A stretch of 64,000 nt of DNA, taken from contig CP034986.1 in the NCBI GenBank assembly GCA_004026145.2, positions 12,036,804 through 12,100,803 on the forward strand, written 5' to 3'. Within the stretch, counting starts at the first letter, position 1. Every line of letters starts with the position of its first letter. The notes below the pieces were generated by a model. That model searched no databases and had not been told where the DNA came from. It saw only the letters and a list, made by a program, of their open reading frames with translations. The DNA is from Takifugu bimaculatus. Its lineage: Eukaryota > Chordata > Actinopteri > Tetraodontiformes > Tetraodontidae. The position numbers and the translations under genes were made by a program. Positions 12,625 to 24,301 of this stretch are shown in pieces.

Positions 12625-14055
12625 CTGCTGTGCGTACTGCATACGGCACCGTCTGATGACGTCAGCGTTCGGTCCACGCTTTGACTTGACAGCAATCACT
12701 ACCAGCCTGCACATTAACGTATTTATCCTTTAATTTTCTTCAAATCGCTCTTCCATGTAAGCTGTAAGCCTTTCCTCTACTCCATTGCACTTCGAGGATA
12801 GCTACCACTTATTTTAAAGCTTTTCAACATATATAATTGAATGTAAGAAAGGTCAAATACGTATGTAAATAAATCAACTAGGGTTGACCAACATCAGATA
12901 TAAATACATCCAAAATAAATACAAATGTGTGACAAATGTTTTATCTGACTTGATTTGACAAATAGAGCATAAAATCAAAGAAAAGAGTGAAAGTTTAATG
13001 TTCTGCTGCATAACGCACACATAATCCTCTTCATCTCGGATTACCGATTAGCATCTTCATCAAGACTGAGGCAGCTTTCATGTGTCTCACTGTAATCCTG
13101 CTGCGCTCTGATACAACACACATGTATGCTTATATATGCCAAACACATATGTTTGCCATCTACAGTATGCACACACCCATATGATGTGCTAAACACACAC
13201 AATATAGAAAACCATGGTGCTGGCAGTATGGGTGCTAACAGCGCTTCCACCACTTCTCTGTGTCCATTTAACAGTTCAGGTAACTGTAGAATTTTACAGC
13301 TGCTCTTCTGTACTTCACGAATATTCAGGTCAAGTCAAAGGTTTCCATGAAACCAGAACCAGGAGGACACCTGATCCAGGAAGTATGGCTGTAGCTGTCC
13401 GACCTTAAACAAAGACTCTGTCAGAGGCAGAATCAGCAGAATGAATCAGCAGAAAAGCAAATTCAGCATCTACTTTAGAGAGGTTTCAGGATTCTGGGCT
13501 GGATTTTTAAAATAATTTGTCTTAGTTAATCAGATGCTAGTATGAAAATGATTAAATGTGACAATATAAGATGATGAGAATAAAACTTTGAGGAACGCCG
13601 GAAGCATAAAGAAGACTAGAACTGGCCCCCTATCCCTGTCATGCTAAGCTAACTTGCACGTATAAGTCGGTGTATTCACACAGGTGAGACCTTTAGCCAG
13701 GTTAATCCTCTCATTCAATCAGTTGATTGGGTTACAGGGTCCAAACTTTAGCTGATCTCGGCACAGGTTTCTCCACCTGAGGGTTAATGTTTAATTTTAG
13801 GGCTGTTGGCATGGCGATCCTTCAGGTAATGAGAACGACATGGCTGCAAAACCAATCGGCTGGAAACAACATCTCAAGTTATTTGTGTTATATATATACA
13901 AGTTATATATTAAAACACATTTTATTTCTGGAAAATTGTAACTTATTTAGAAAGATGGAACAAAGCCGTCACTCAGTTCATTTATTAACATCTGTGTTAC
14001 CGTGAGTTTAGCATGTCTCAGTCAAGCTTCAGGTTTTCAGGAAAAGCAGACAAAT

Positions 14056-14058
<3 letters not shown>

Positions 14059-14100
<42 letters not shown>
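14059..14100. repeat. (CA)n microsatellite
   Basis: Uninterrupted CA dinucleotides, about 21 units. Confidence 0.95.
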
Positions 14101-14103
<3 letters not shown>

Positions 14104-14736
14104 CCATCTCTGCCTCATCTGGTAATGGATGGAAGGCGGCAGTGGCAGCAGAGGCGGGTTTACCCATGGATTTGAACAGCATTATCGTAATCTTCATCCT
14201 GGTGACCAACAGGTCCGCTCATCATCCACCCGACGCGTCCTCGCTTCATCCAACAGATGGGAATAAAGGCGGCACATCTGGAGCCTCTGGGGAGGAGATC
14301 CGGTCATACAGGTGACGATTCTTCATCCAACATCAATCAGCGGCTCCAGCAGAGCACACGCCGACCCCCGACCTTTAGCAGGATGAAAGGAAATACAATT
14401 ACGTCCCTGTTGTGATCAAAGGTGACGCGCTGGTGAATCAGGACCCCCTTCTATCTATAGTAGAGGAGGATCTGGTTCAATTCCTGATCTGAACTGTAGG
14501 TGTTTCTTTCTTTTTTTTTAAATTGTTCTTTATGGATTATTTATTTATTCATGCAGAGATGAGGAGAAAACAATGCAATGAGGATTTTCCTTGTGTGATT
14601 AAACTTATCCACTCATCTATAAACAGAGATGGATTAGATAAATGCGCTCTTCCTTCGAACAATCACATGTTCCCAGGCCTTTTAATTCTGGTGGCTGTGG
14701 CCCACTTTGGCTTCAATCTCTTAAAGCCCCCCCACC

Positions 14737-14766
14737 CAACACACACACACACACACACACACACAC
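14737..14766. repeat. (CA)n microsatellite
   Basis: Uninterrupted CA dinucleotides, about 15 units, after a C-rich CCCCCCCACCC run. Confidence 0.95.
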
Positions 14767-15294
14767 AGCAGCCGCCTCTCCGCCTGGTGAATAATTGACG
14801 AGCTCTCCTCTCTGTCTCTTTCCATCGCTCTGCCTTTGTGCCGTTGGCTTTGAATCCGCCCTCGCTCACCTCCATCATGTCCAGCTTTCAGCTGCTGCCG
14901 TGTTGACATCCATCAGCTGGTCAAACAAACGGGGAGCACCGGAGCGGCTGTGGGTGAGACGGACGCTTCTTTACGTTTCCCTCTTTAAAACAGGGAAGAT
15001 TTAACTTATGGACTTTATTTTCCTGCCAGCCGTTGTTCACGACAGCAGTTTCAGTCACCGGTGTTGCAGAAGTACCTCAGATATTCGTAGTACAACTTTT
15101 ATGACTGTAAATGTACGTTAATCATGAATACACGGTTATTTTTCACGAAATAAGTACGCTAAAATGATCATTTTAATGAGATTTTCTATTTTTTTCAAGA
15201 AACTACAACTCTTTAACAGCGGTTGCCAGGTTACCGACGGGCAGTTTTGACAGCTGTGTCTTCTTGCAGCATCTCCTCCGTCCTCAGTGGAGCC

Positions 15295-16359
15295 ATGAAG
15301 GACTTCCTGCTTTTGCTCCTGGTGATGCTGCAGACTTCCTGTTCTAGCAACAGCAGGTGCGAGCTGGGCTGTGACTGTCATGGAGACCTGAAGTTCGTCA
15401 TCTGTGCCCGGGGGCTCTTCGACCACCTGCCCGTCAGAGTCCCGCCCACCACCGAACTCCTCGACCTGAGCGACAACAACATCTCCGTCATCCCCGAACG
15501 CTCCTTCAGCAAAAGCCGAAAGCTGCGCGTCCTTCTGCTGCAGAACAACAACATCAGCGTGGTGGAGGATGGCGGCTTCTCCCAGCTGGAGTTCCTGCAG
15601 AAGCTGGATCTGAGCTGGAACCAGATCTTCACCCTGACTGAAGGCTTCTCCATGGGCCTGGCGTTCCTCCGGGAGCTGCAGCTGTCCCACAACCGTCTGA
15701 CCGGCCTGGACAGCCGCAGCTTCCTGCACCTGGATGGCCTCCAGAGGCTGAACCTGAGCAGCAACAGGATTCGCACCATCCAGGTGAGGTCCTTCTCCTC
15801 CATGAGCACCCTGCGACAGCTCCACCTGCAGGACAATCACCTGACAGCTCTGACGAGTGGGATCTTCTCCATGCTGCGCTCCCTGGAGGTCCTCAACTTA
15901 GCTGGGAACCAGATCAGCGAGACAGATCCCGGTGTTTTCAAGCCGCTCACCAGCATGACATTGCTTAATTTGGGGGACAACCAACTGTCCTCGGTTTATT
16001 TCAAGACCTTCCTGAACATCCACACTTACAGCACCCACATCCTGTTGGAGGGGAACCCCTGGAACTGCGACTGTGACCTGCAGAGAGTGTTTCGGAAGCT
16101 GCGCACCATTCAGAGGCTCTTCTTGGATGACTATTACAACCTGTCCTGCAAGGAACCACAGGTGCTCAGGGACTACCTGCTGATGGACGTGGACACGGAG
16201 CTGTGCATCGCCGAAACAGTGACCGTGCTCATCATCACTGTCACCGTGGTGATAACAGTGCTGGCTGCCATGGTGATGGGGGAGAGGAAGAGGAAGAAGA
16301 AAAAGCGAGGGAAGCACTGGACTCAACAGGGAGAGCTCTCAGATGAGTCAGACTACTGA
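15295..16359 (+). CDS. Single-exon leucine-rich-repeat type I membrane protein
   Basis: A 354-residue protein, intact in one exon. Residues 1-18 form a signal peptide. A cysteine-rich LRR N-cap follows (Cys22, 26, 28, 37). About eight 24-residue LRRs start near residue 50, each with the LxxLxLxxNxI/L pattern (for example LQKLDLSWNQI, LQRLNLSSNRI, LRQLHLQDNHL). The LRR C-cap begins NPWNCDCDL and closes with two further cysteines (LSCKEP, TELC). One membrane helix lies at about 306-329, followed by a 25-residue tail that is strongly basic (KRKKKKRGK) then acidic (ELSDESDY). The architecture suggests a cell-surface adhesion or channel-auxiliary LRR protein of the LRTM/LRRC kind; no exact family is claimed. 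The start at 15295 is chosen because the signal peptide begins there and TTCTTGCAG just upstream looks like an acceptor after a non-coding exon. Confidence 0.85.
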   Translation: MKDFLLLLLVMLQTSCSSNSRCELGCDCHGDLKFVICARGLFDHLPVRVPPTTELLDLSDNNISVIPERSFSKSRKLRVLLLQNNNISVVEDGGFSQLEFLQKLDLSWNQIFTLTEGFSMGLAFLRELQLSHNRLTGLDSRSFLHLDGLQRLNLSSNRIRTIQVRSFSSMSTLRQLHLQDNHLTALTSGIFSMLRSLEVLNLAGNQISETDPGVFKPLTSMTLLNLGDNQLSSVYFKTFLNIHTYSTHILLEGNPWNCDCDLQRVFRKLRTIQRLFLDDYYNLSCKEPQVLRDYLLMDVDTELCIAETVTVLIITVTVVITVLAAMVMGERKRKKKKRGKHWTQQGELSDESDY

Positions 16360-16398
16360 AACCACTGCTTTGCTGCTGTTTTGTTCCCTGCAACATTT

Positions 16399-16404
16399 AA
16401 TAAA
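16399..16404 (+). terminator. Polyadenylation signal of the LRR gene
   Basis: AATAAA 40 bases after the stop codon implies a very short 3' UTR. Confidence 0.7.
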
Positions 16405-17000
16405 ATTATTTTCGTACTGCTTAAATCATGCTGTTTTATAAATGGGGTTCATTCTGTCGGACTTGTCGCTCATTAGACTCCAGACTTAGTCAAACACGAA
16501 CCGCATGCCCCCTGCAGGCGAAGAGTTTTATTACAGTAGAAAGCGTTTACATGAGATTCTTTTTAAATATAAGTGTATAATTTCAGCATAGGATAACAAC
16601 TAATAAAATCACAGATGTTGCTCGAAAGGCTTGTCGCGCATGTCTTCGTAGTTTTCAATTTTGGGGGATTTACTTTCAACTGTGTTCACTTACATCGCGC
16701 CACTTCCTTTCCCTTTTGTTTATTTGCGTGCAGTGGCGATGGAGGGGAGTTTCTCCTTTAATTTAAACATCGGGCACCTATAGGCGGAGTCGCTCTGCTG
16801 CGTCACTTGCAGGAAATCAGTAATGAAAACAACCGGATATAGAAAAGCAAAAGCACAGCGTTGGCGCTCGTTTGTTGGAAGAATATGTTCACATGCACGC
16901 ACGTTTTTGAAAAACACAAACAAACAAAGACCTTATAATGATGATGGAGATATACCAAAATAAATTGAATACCTAGCATTGAACTAAATCGAAAATTGTT
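16405..17000. other. Intergenic region between the LRR gene and mfsd6
   Basis: About 600 bases with no recognised gene. ETS-like CACTTCCTTT at about 16700 and CGGAAG at about 17020 suggest this is the mfsd6 promoter side. A minus-strand ORF across 16803-17183 has no family resemblance. Confidence 0.5.
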
Positions 17001-17293
17001 ATTAATTTGGAAAGATTGCCCGGAAGCCGGCTTGTCCATCATGGCGGACTTGATGCGGTTTCGCCGGGACAGGTGGGAGCTCCGGTCGGACTGGTCTCTG
17101 TTGTTCTCTCTCCTAAGAAAATAAAGCCTGCGAAACATTTTAAATCTACGTCGGATTAAAGAACTATCGATAATTTTAGACATCCACCGGTGTTCGATAG
17201 TTTTGGCGAGCTTAGTGCGAAAATGTCCAACCTTTCAGTGAGAAATTCAAGAGAAACGCAGTCATAGTTTAATGGGAGCGGTGACCTGACCAG
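17001..17293 (+). other. mfsd6 5' non-coding first exon and core promoter (probable)
   Basis: A CATCATGGCGGACTTG block at 17037-17052 contains a YY1-type CCATnATGGCGG element, typical of TATA-less start sites. The exon ends at a strong CAG|GTAAGAA donor (17293/17294). The next acceptor is TTTTTCAG at 18096-18103, two bases before the mfsd6 start codon. The transcription start itself is inferred. Confidence 0.55.
17041..17124 (+). CDS. Upstream ORF in mfsd6 leader (27 codons)
   Basis: ATG GCG GAC opens a 27-residue frame ending at TAA 17122-17124, inside the presumed leader exon. Its ATG lies inside the YY1-like element, so the transcript start decides whether it is included. If included, it could dampen translation of mfsd6. 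Not known to make a stable peptide. Confidence 0.3.
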   Translation: MADLMRFRRDRWELRSDWSLLFSLLRK

Positions 17294-18105
17294 GTAAGAA
17301 AATCCATATGTTTAAAAGCGGCTTTTATTTTTTAATTGAGTATTTTCCCCCATTTTCACTTTAAAACGTCTACATGATTGTGAAGTGCGAACCACAGCTA
17401 CGCTATCTGCCTTCAGTGTTTCCACTTCAGCTAATTACATCTTCTGGTGTCAGGTAATTAATGGAATTTAATTATTGGACCTGTTTAAAATAGAAAAAAG
17501 ACATCTTTGTTGGCGGTTATATCTCCACTTCCGCCTCAGTGGCTGCAAACTGGGAGTTTCTTATGACCGTCAAGTTATTCATCCTTTATTAAACATAAGC
17601 GTGTTTGTCGAATGGAAATCTGAATAACATTGAAGTTGTATTATTCCATTTATTTAGGAATTCAAACAACGAGGTGAGCAGCACCATATGTTTAACATGT
17701 TTTCTTTAAGTAAGCAACACAAGTGATTATTCGCAAACTCTGAGCTGAAGTCAAACACATCCGTGTTCAAATGATAGATTTTAGATAGATTTTAAGTGTT
17801 TTTATGTGAATCTGTGGCACAAATCCGTTTGTGAAGGCTTTGTGTTTTTAAAGCTTCAGAAGCGCCAAACACAGATTTGTCTTTGTTGGAACAATAAAAC
17901 TATTCAATCTGATAGAAAAATGATGATCCTTTACTCCCCTATATATTGCTCTTGTCCCCTCCACTGGTCTTATAAGCACCGTCTGGAGCAGCACTGCCAA
18001 TCTGCATAATGTAATGACAACACAAACTTTCTATTTGTCCTTTGTTCTATTCTCAGCAGGCCGACACACCCCCCCGTCTCATCGTCATTCCTTCGTTTTT
18101 CAGAT

Positions 18106-21100
18106 ATGGCCGCTAATGACAAGGTCGCCATCCTGACTGACGATGAGGAGGAACAGAAAAGAAAATATGTGTTGTCCGAGTCGTTCAACACTCTGTCCGC
18201 GGATCAACCGGCGGCTCCCTCCTCTGACCCCCCCCCCGAGGAGCCGCCCAGCTCCAGCTCCAAATCCACGGACTGCTGCGAGAGGATGTGCCTCCATCTC
18301 AACACCACCCTTCTGGTCTCCAAGGTCTTCTACTTCTTCTTCTATGCTGCCTACGGTTCCCTGCACCCGCTGCTCGCTGTGTACTACAAGCAGCTGGGGT
18401 TGTCGGCTAGCCGCAGCGGGCTGCTCGTCGGCATCCGCTACTTCATCGAGTTCTGCAGCGCCCCCTTCTGGGGTGTGGTGGCCGGACCGCTTCAAGAAGG
18501 GTAAAGTGGTGCTCCTGTTTTCTGTTTTCTGCTGGTTGGTGTTCAACTGTGGCATCGGCTTCGTCAAACCAGCTGAGATGAAATGTGAGGAAGAAGGCGG
18601 CGGGCCTCTGACCACACTGGCCCCCGTCACAACCACCCTTCCCTACGATAACCTGACGATGCCAGGCAACACCACCAACTCCACCAACCACTCCAGAGGT
18701 CGTCGGAGTGTCCTAGACTTTGCGGGCGTTCCGGAGCTCCTGGACTCGCGCTCATTGGCGTTCCGTCGGCACAAGCGTAGCGTGGACGCCAATGCCACTT
18801 CTGCTGCTTCTACTTTGTCCAGCAGCACCCAGGTCACGCCGAACACCACCCTCTCCTCCCCAACCACCACCTCTCCTGCTCCAACCGAACAGAAGGAGTA
18901 CCAGATCATCTACAACAATGACCAGGTGCAGTCTATCTTCCTCCTCATCCTCCTCGTCATCATTGTTGGGGAGTTCTTCAGCGCCCCCGCCATCACCATT
19001 GTGGATACGATCACCTTGCAGTATCTTGGTAAAGCTCGCGACCGTTACGGGCTACAGAGGATGTGGGGATCCCTGGGCTGGGGTCTGGCCATGCTGTTGG
19101 TGGGCATCTGGATCGATCACACCCACCTGGAGGTCACCATCGATGGAATCGGTTGCGTCATACCTGACTTTAGAATTCACAACTACCTGATCGCCTTCAT
19201 TGTGTTTGGTGTGTTGATGGGTGTGGCGTTCATTGTTGCCACTCAGTTCCACTTTGAAAAAGATGTCAGCTACCGACAGGAGATTCCAGAGGGAGTGGTG
19301 ACGGAAACGGACTCCTCCAGATGCGTCGCCAGAGTCCAGCTCCTCCGAGCAGACCCCGGTCAGCCCCCCCGAGGAGTTCCACTACAGCGATCTCCTGAGG
19401 CTCCTGTGCAGCGTGCGCTACAGCTCTGTCCTCTTCGTCGCCTGGTTCATGGGCTTCGGCTACGGCTTCGTCTTCACCTTCCTGTACTGGCATTTAGAGG
19501 ACCTGCACGGGACCACCACGCTGTTCGGGGTCTGCTCCGTGCTGAGCCACATCGCAGAGCTCGCCGCCTATTTCACCAGCCACAAGTTCATCGAGCTGGT
19601 CGGACACGTCAGGTAAGACGCGATTCGGTGGAGATGGTGAGCATCTGGATTCAGTCAATGGTCCCGATTCACCTTAATGATTCTTTAAATTCTTTACCAA
19701 GCGTTCCACGACTGGTGAGGACGGGGTCAGAAAATATGACAGCCGGTAATAGAGGAGCATGTATGTCCACGGCCTGCACGGAATAATTGCAAATATGCGC
19801 TTTTGTTGTCGACTAAGGAGCACGAACAGTACCTAAATAAATAAGTACTGGCTGACGGCGACAGTCTGCCTGACCCAGCTTCCACAGACGATACAGTCGA
19901 TGTCATCAGTAAGTGGCCAAATATGCAGCCAATGGCCAGCTAGTCACCGTGGCCTTATGGATAAACCAAGGTTTACACGCCAGAACGTCTCTGTGCACAC
20001 GTCTCTGGATGCATGCATCTGTGTCCATGTTAAAAAGATGCTCTACAAGGACACAGGGAAAGGTTTGTTGTCACGCATTTCCATAAATGTCCAGTACACA
20101 CGTCTGCCACGCACACAGACATCAACATTAAATCAAATAATTATGTTTTGGATCTTTTAAAATTCATGTTGAATTTTAATGGAGGGGGGGGACAGCTCTG
20201 ATGGTTCTGCTGATGCTGACTCCACCTGTCTGGGATGAGCTTCTCATTGACCAATGAGATACAGTTATGTTGCCGGTCACTGTTGCTCCAAGAATACGGA
20301 TCCCTGCACCAATGGAAAGTTCTGTCAGCGTTGCTAAGATACGCCTGTGACGCTACCCAGACAAGTGTGGTGATGAAAAAGAAAAAGCCATCACAAATGT
20401 GTAGAAAAGAAGAGGAACATAGACACAAATGGCAGGAAAAGTGAGCGCTCACTTAAGTCGGCATCTGAATAAGCATTCAGACCTCCAACAGCTGGATGTC
20501 AGTGCTCTGATCTGTACTTAGGGTGTCTAACGTTGCCGTTTATAATAATTCGGTTGTCTCATTTCCCCTCATAACTATGAAGCAAATCAACAGTAACTGA
20601 TTTAGTATTGATATTTATGGAGGTAATAAATGATGGTTAGACCGTCCTGGTCCAGGTTTATGCAGCAGCAGCGAGGGACTTTCTCTCATGGTGGCTGCGG
20701 GGACACTTGAGATGACGGTGTTGTTTTTCAGCTGCAGCCGGCCTGACAGAGCCAGCTGCACAGGAAGCACTCAACGGCTCTCGCACTCTCCTTCCTTCCA
20801 CTGCCAGAATCTACCTGCTGCCTGGCTCAGCGTCTGTATTTTTGACTCATCTGCAGCTGTGGCAGCTTGTGTGTGTTCACGTCAAGCAGCAGCAGCAGCA
20901 GTGAGAGGATGTGAAGCTTCATGCTAGCTTGAACTCATTTTAAAGCGAACGCACAGATTGCAAATGTCCTGCAAATGCTGCTTTTTTAACGCCAAACCGT
21001 CAGCAATGAGCAAGATCGTCCTCATAAAACAGACCTAATTTATTGCTCATCTGTTCACTTGTCTTGCCTCTGAGTACACGATGGCTTGTTTGTAAAGCTG

Positions 21101-24100
21101 AAAAGATCCTGCGAGTCAAAAACCTGCTGGGGAGTGTAAACGGTTGCCAGTATTGTTTGTTTAGTCTGTATGTGCTCAGCAAATTACCTCTGGACAAATA
21201 AAAGCTCAACCAGGATGACAGTGAGCAGATGAACCACTGGAGGGTGTGTCATGCTCTTTGTTCCATGTGTGCTTTTGTTCAGGGTAAAGATGAACACTTT
21301 CAACCACAGAAGCTGCTGTGAGAAGAACCCTGCGTCTGAGAGGTTCTGTGCTGCAGGTCACAGTTTTCTCTTCCGTGGTTTCACGTGTTCATCGTGATAA
21401 AGCTGTGCTGGGTTGATAGTTTGGGTGGAATTGGGAGCTCCTTCGTACCTTTGCTGTCCTGCTGCTGAAGCCTCTGAGTGCTTTGTGCTGAGCACGAGAC
21501 GATCAGGTGATTGAAGCGATCCCAGAGGAGCCAGCGGATCACATTTGAATGAACCCAGGCTGATCTGCGTTTGTGTGCACAGTGGCGTTCTCAGACAGTG
21601 TAAACAAGGATTAACTTTGGTGGAAAATGGTTCGTGTTTTGGTTTGTTTCTCCTCATTCAGCACCATAAATGTGAATGAGAGATGTTTCTGTCTCTCAGG
21701 GTGCTCTACATCGGCCTGGCCTGCAACACTGCGCGCTACCTGTACATCTCCTACCTGGAGAACGCCTGGTCTGTCCTGCCCATGGAGATCCTTCAAGGTA
21801 ACCTCTTCCCTTCTCTGTGGGGGGGCATTAGGACCACGGGGAGTGTGTGGACGGGGACAGGAAGCTGGGCGTTGTCTGACAGGAACTAGATGGGTCAACA
21901 CCGATCTGCTGGTTAGTGAGACGCCCCTGGAGTGCAACAGGATGTACGATATGCTTGTGTTAAAAAAAAAAAAAAAAAAAAATTGCACCATGTAAGTAAT
22001 GTTTGGCCAAATGTTTTAATCAATCAGTGACTTTTAAAGCTTGGATTTATCAATCATCTGTAGAATCATCCATGGAAAAGACAACATTTGTACTTTTCTG
22101 GGAAATACATTGTGATTAAACTGTTTTATATGGTTGTTGCAATAAAAACAGCAATAATAATAATAATATTAGAGGTTCTCTGTGAAAGACAGACCCTTAA
22201 ACCACTTTAGAATACAATCGTTGTTTTGCCATGAATAGTACAGTTGAAGAGCGTCAACATGACGTTATTTCACCGCTGTTTGCAGTTAAACATATGTTGT
22301 GCGCAGCTTGGAGAAGGCGTGGTGATCATGTGACACTTCTTAACAGGAACTGAAAGTGTTTAACCTCCATAAAAGAGGAAAAACAACAGTATTTCATGAA
22401 CCGAAAAAGAGAAAGTTTGATTCGACACCATGCTGAGAGTTGACGTCCCCCTGGTGGACAGATTGTGTAATAGCACGTTTTAAATGCTCCGTCCTGTCCT
22501 CAGCTGGGGGCAACATTGATTCAGCCTTGTCTGCCTGTGTCTCCCAGGTGTGACACATGCGTCGGTTTGGGCCGCCTGCATCTCCTATCTGAGCGCGGCG
22601 GTCCCGCCCGCACTGAGGACGTCAGCCCAGGGTATCCTGCAGGGCCTCCACCTGGGTCTGGGCCGCGGCTGTGGCGCCATGGTGGGAGGAGTCTTTGTCA
22701 ACTATTTCGGTAGGATCGGACGGGTTGGACCGAACGCCCTTAGAGCGAAGCATGTGAAGCCGATGTCGATTCCTGAACTACTCACACTGCCTTCTGTCCT
22801 GTTTGGCAGGTGCTGCAGAAACGTTCAGGGGCATCGGCATGGCCTCGCTCGTCATCCTCCTCATGTTCTCCTTTATCCAGTGTCTGAGCAGAGAGATGGA
22901 AGGAAAAGGTGGGAACTAACAAACTTAAAAACACATATATAACACAACACATAAAAGGTTCGTCCCAGTTCATGGACACGTGGAGAAAAGGTTACCTGCA
23001 ACTGATGGTTGGTGCTATTTCCTCCAACAGAAGATCAAATCCTGGCCGAGAACATCCCAGTCCCGTCCAGCCCAGTTCCCATCGCCACCATCGAGGTGCA
23101 GAGTCAGGGCGCCATCAGTAGCCCCTCCCTGAGCCACCAGGCTGCCGTCACACCCGTCAAGAAGACCAGGTTCCAGGAGGAGCAGGAGGACGTGAACAAG
23201 CCGGCCTGGGTGCTCTCCGGCGCCCCCTGGGTCACCATTGCCTTTGCCATCGTTCACATCAGGGAAATGATGAGTGTGACGAAGGACAGGCAGAACCCTG
23301 CAGAGTCTGAGTCACTACAGGTAAGACTGGCGTTTAGGGGGCGTGGCCTGTGATGATACACACACATTATTATTAAGGGTCAAAATATCCGTTAATTCGC
23401 GCTGATGCTGGAGATGTTGGTTAAGCTGCTGCAACATTTGGCGGAGTTATATCAAGATCTAACCCTTCAGTCCTCACTAAGAATAATGACGATCGTCAAC
23501 TTCTTCTGTTCTGTTGGTGCCTGTTGTGTAGAAAATGTGTTTTTAACTCTGATTAACCTCAACTTTCCTCTTCTGCTGCCCACACACACACATAGAAAGG
23601 TGAGCCACTGGCACATGCAAAGGTTGATGGAAACCTACCGTGTGTGTGGCATGTGAGCACACACACGCATTGTCATCGTCCAGGCTTTCTTCTTCCTTTG
23701 TGTGTGGATGCATGGGTTGGTGACAGTGACTAATGGGTGTGTGCATGCACGCATATTTTGGCTTTGCGAACGTCCCATTCCTGCTTTTTTGACGCATGCA
23801 TGCCTGCCTGGTGACGCACCTCCTGGCCCCGCCCTCTGACGGCGGGGTCGGTGGCCCTTCGGTGCCGATGCATAGAGGTTAGCTGAGGGCGTCTGTTAGC
23901 ATTTCTGCTGAAGTAGCTGGGATGTTTCGTGATGGCTGGGATGTTCCACAAACAAACCTGGTGTTTTGGGTTGGTTTTTTTGAGAGTCACAAACTATTCT
24001 TTGTTGTTATAAAAGCGTGACACTAAATCTTTGCTCGTCAGTCGGCGTCACTGTTTGTTCTTGCTGTTGCTAGGAACCTAAACAGGAAGCAGCGGAGCAG

Positions 24101-24301
24101 ACGGAGACAACAACACCTAGCTCTGATGTCACAGATTCAAAAGACATCTCAGAAACGCCCACACAGCCTGGCCCCGTCCACCGCGCCGCCACAGACTCTC
24201 ACAAAGGCCAAACGCCAGCCGTTGTCAGCGGGAGGTGGGCCTCAAGAAATCCCAGGGCTTCCTGCCAGGAATCATACACTGAATCAGTAAAAATGGTTTA
24301 A
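18106..24301 (+). CDS. mfsd6: MFSD6, major-facilitator-domain membrane protein; first coding exon has two frame breaks
   Basis: Multi-pass membrane protein of the MFSD6 (macrophage MHC receptor 2-like) family; substrate unknown. Coding exons: 18106-19612, 21700-21797, 22548-22709, 22810-22908, 23031-23320, 24074-24301 (TAA 24299-24301). The start MAANDKVAILTDDEEEQKRK is typical. Landmarks: FYFFFYAAYGSLHPLL, GIRYFIEFCSAPFWGVVA, a long Asn/Ser/Thr-rich loop (likely N-glycosylated), RYGLQRMWGSLGWGLAM, FMGFGYGFVFTFLYWHLEDL, LYIGLACNTARYLYIS, SAQGILQGLHLGLGRGCGAM. The cytoplasmic tail carries NIPVPSSPVPIATIE and EEQEDVNKPAWV. The conserved frame breaks by +1 at 18484/18485 and again near 19317-19322. 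Allowing for these, the exon sum predicts about 793 residues, close to human MFSD6. Read literally, the first frame ends at residue 132. Confidence 0.93.
19613..21699 (+). other. mfsd6 intron 1 of the coding region
   Basis: A GT-AG intron of about 2.1 kb between GHVR and VLYIGLACNTARY. It is AT-rich with no recognised gene or repeat beyond a short CAG run at about 20886-20900. Confidence 0.8.

Larger units (their letters stand above)
7481..15294. other. Intergenic region between ahr and the LRR gene
   Basis: No coding sequence recognised. It holds GT, GA and CA microsatellites (10343-10370, 11336-11392, 11637-11668, 14059-14100, 14737-14766), CTCF-like motifs at 8833-8846 and 12611-12624, and a CAATTCAATTCAATT-type repeat scrap near 12148-12170. 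Short ORFs here are low-complexity or lack family resemblance. An acceptor-like TTCTTGCAG just before the LRR gene start suggests an upstream non-coding exon of that gene somewhere here. Confidence 0.6.

Noticed and set aside
14463..14495. tRNA-like GGTTCAATTCC string
   Set aside because: Resembles a B box, but no cloverleaf or A box can be built around it.
15136..15840. 234-codon minus-strand ORF
   Set aside because: It is the shadow of the LRR gene on the opposite strand; Gln/Glu/Val-rich with no domain.
18478..19325. Programmed ribosomal frameshifting in mfsd6
   Set aside because: No slippery heptamer is seen at either break, and two +1 events would be needed in a gene with no such history.
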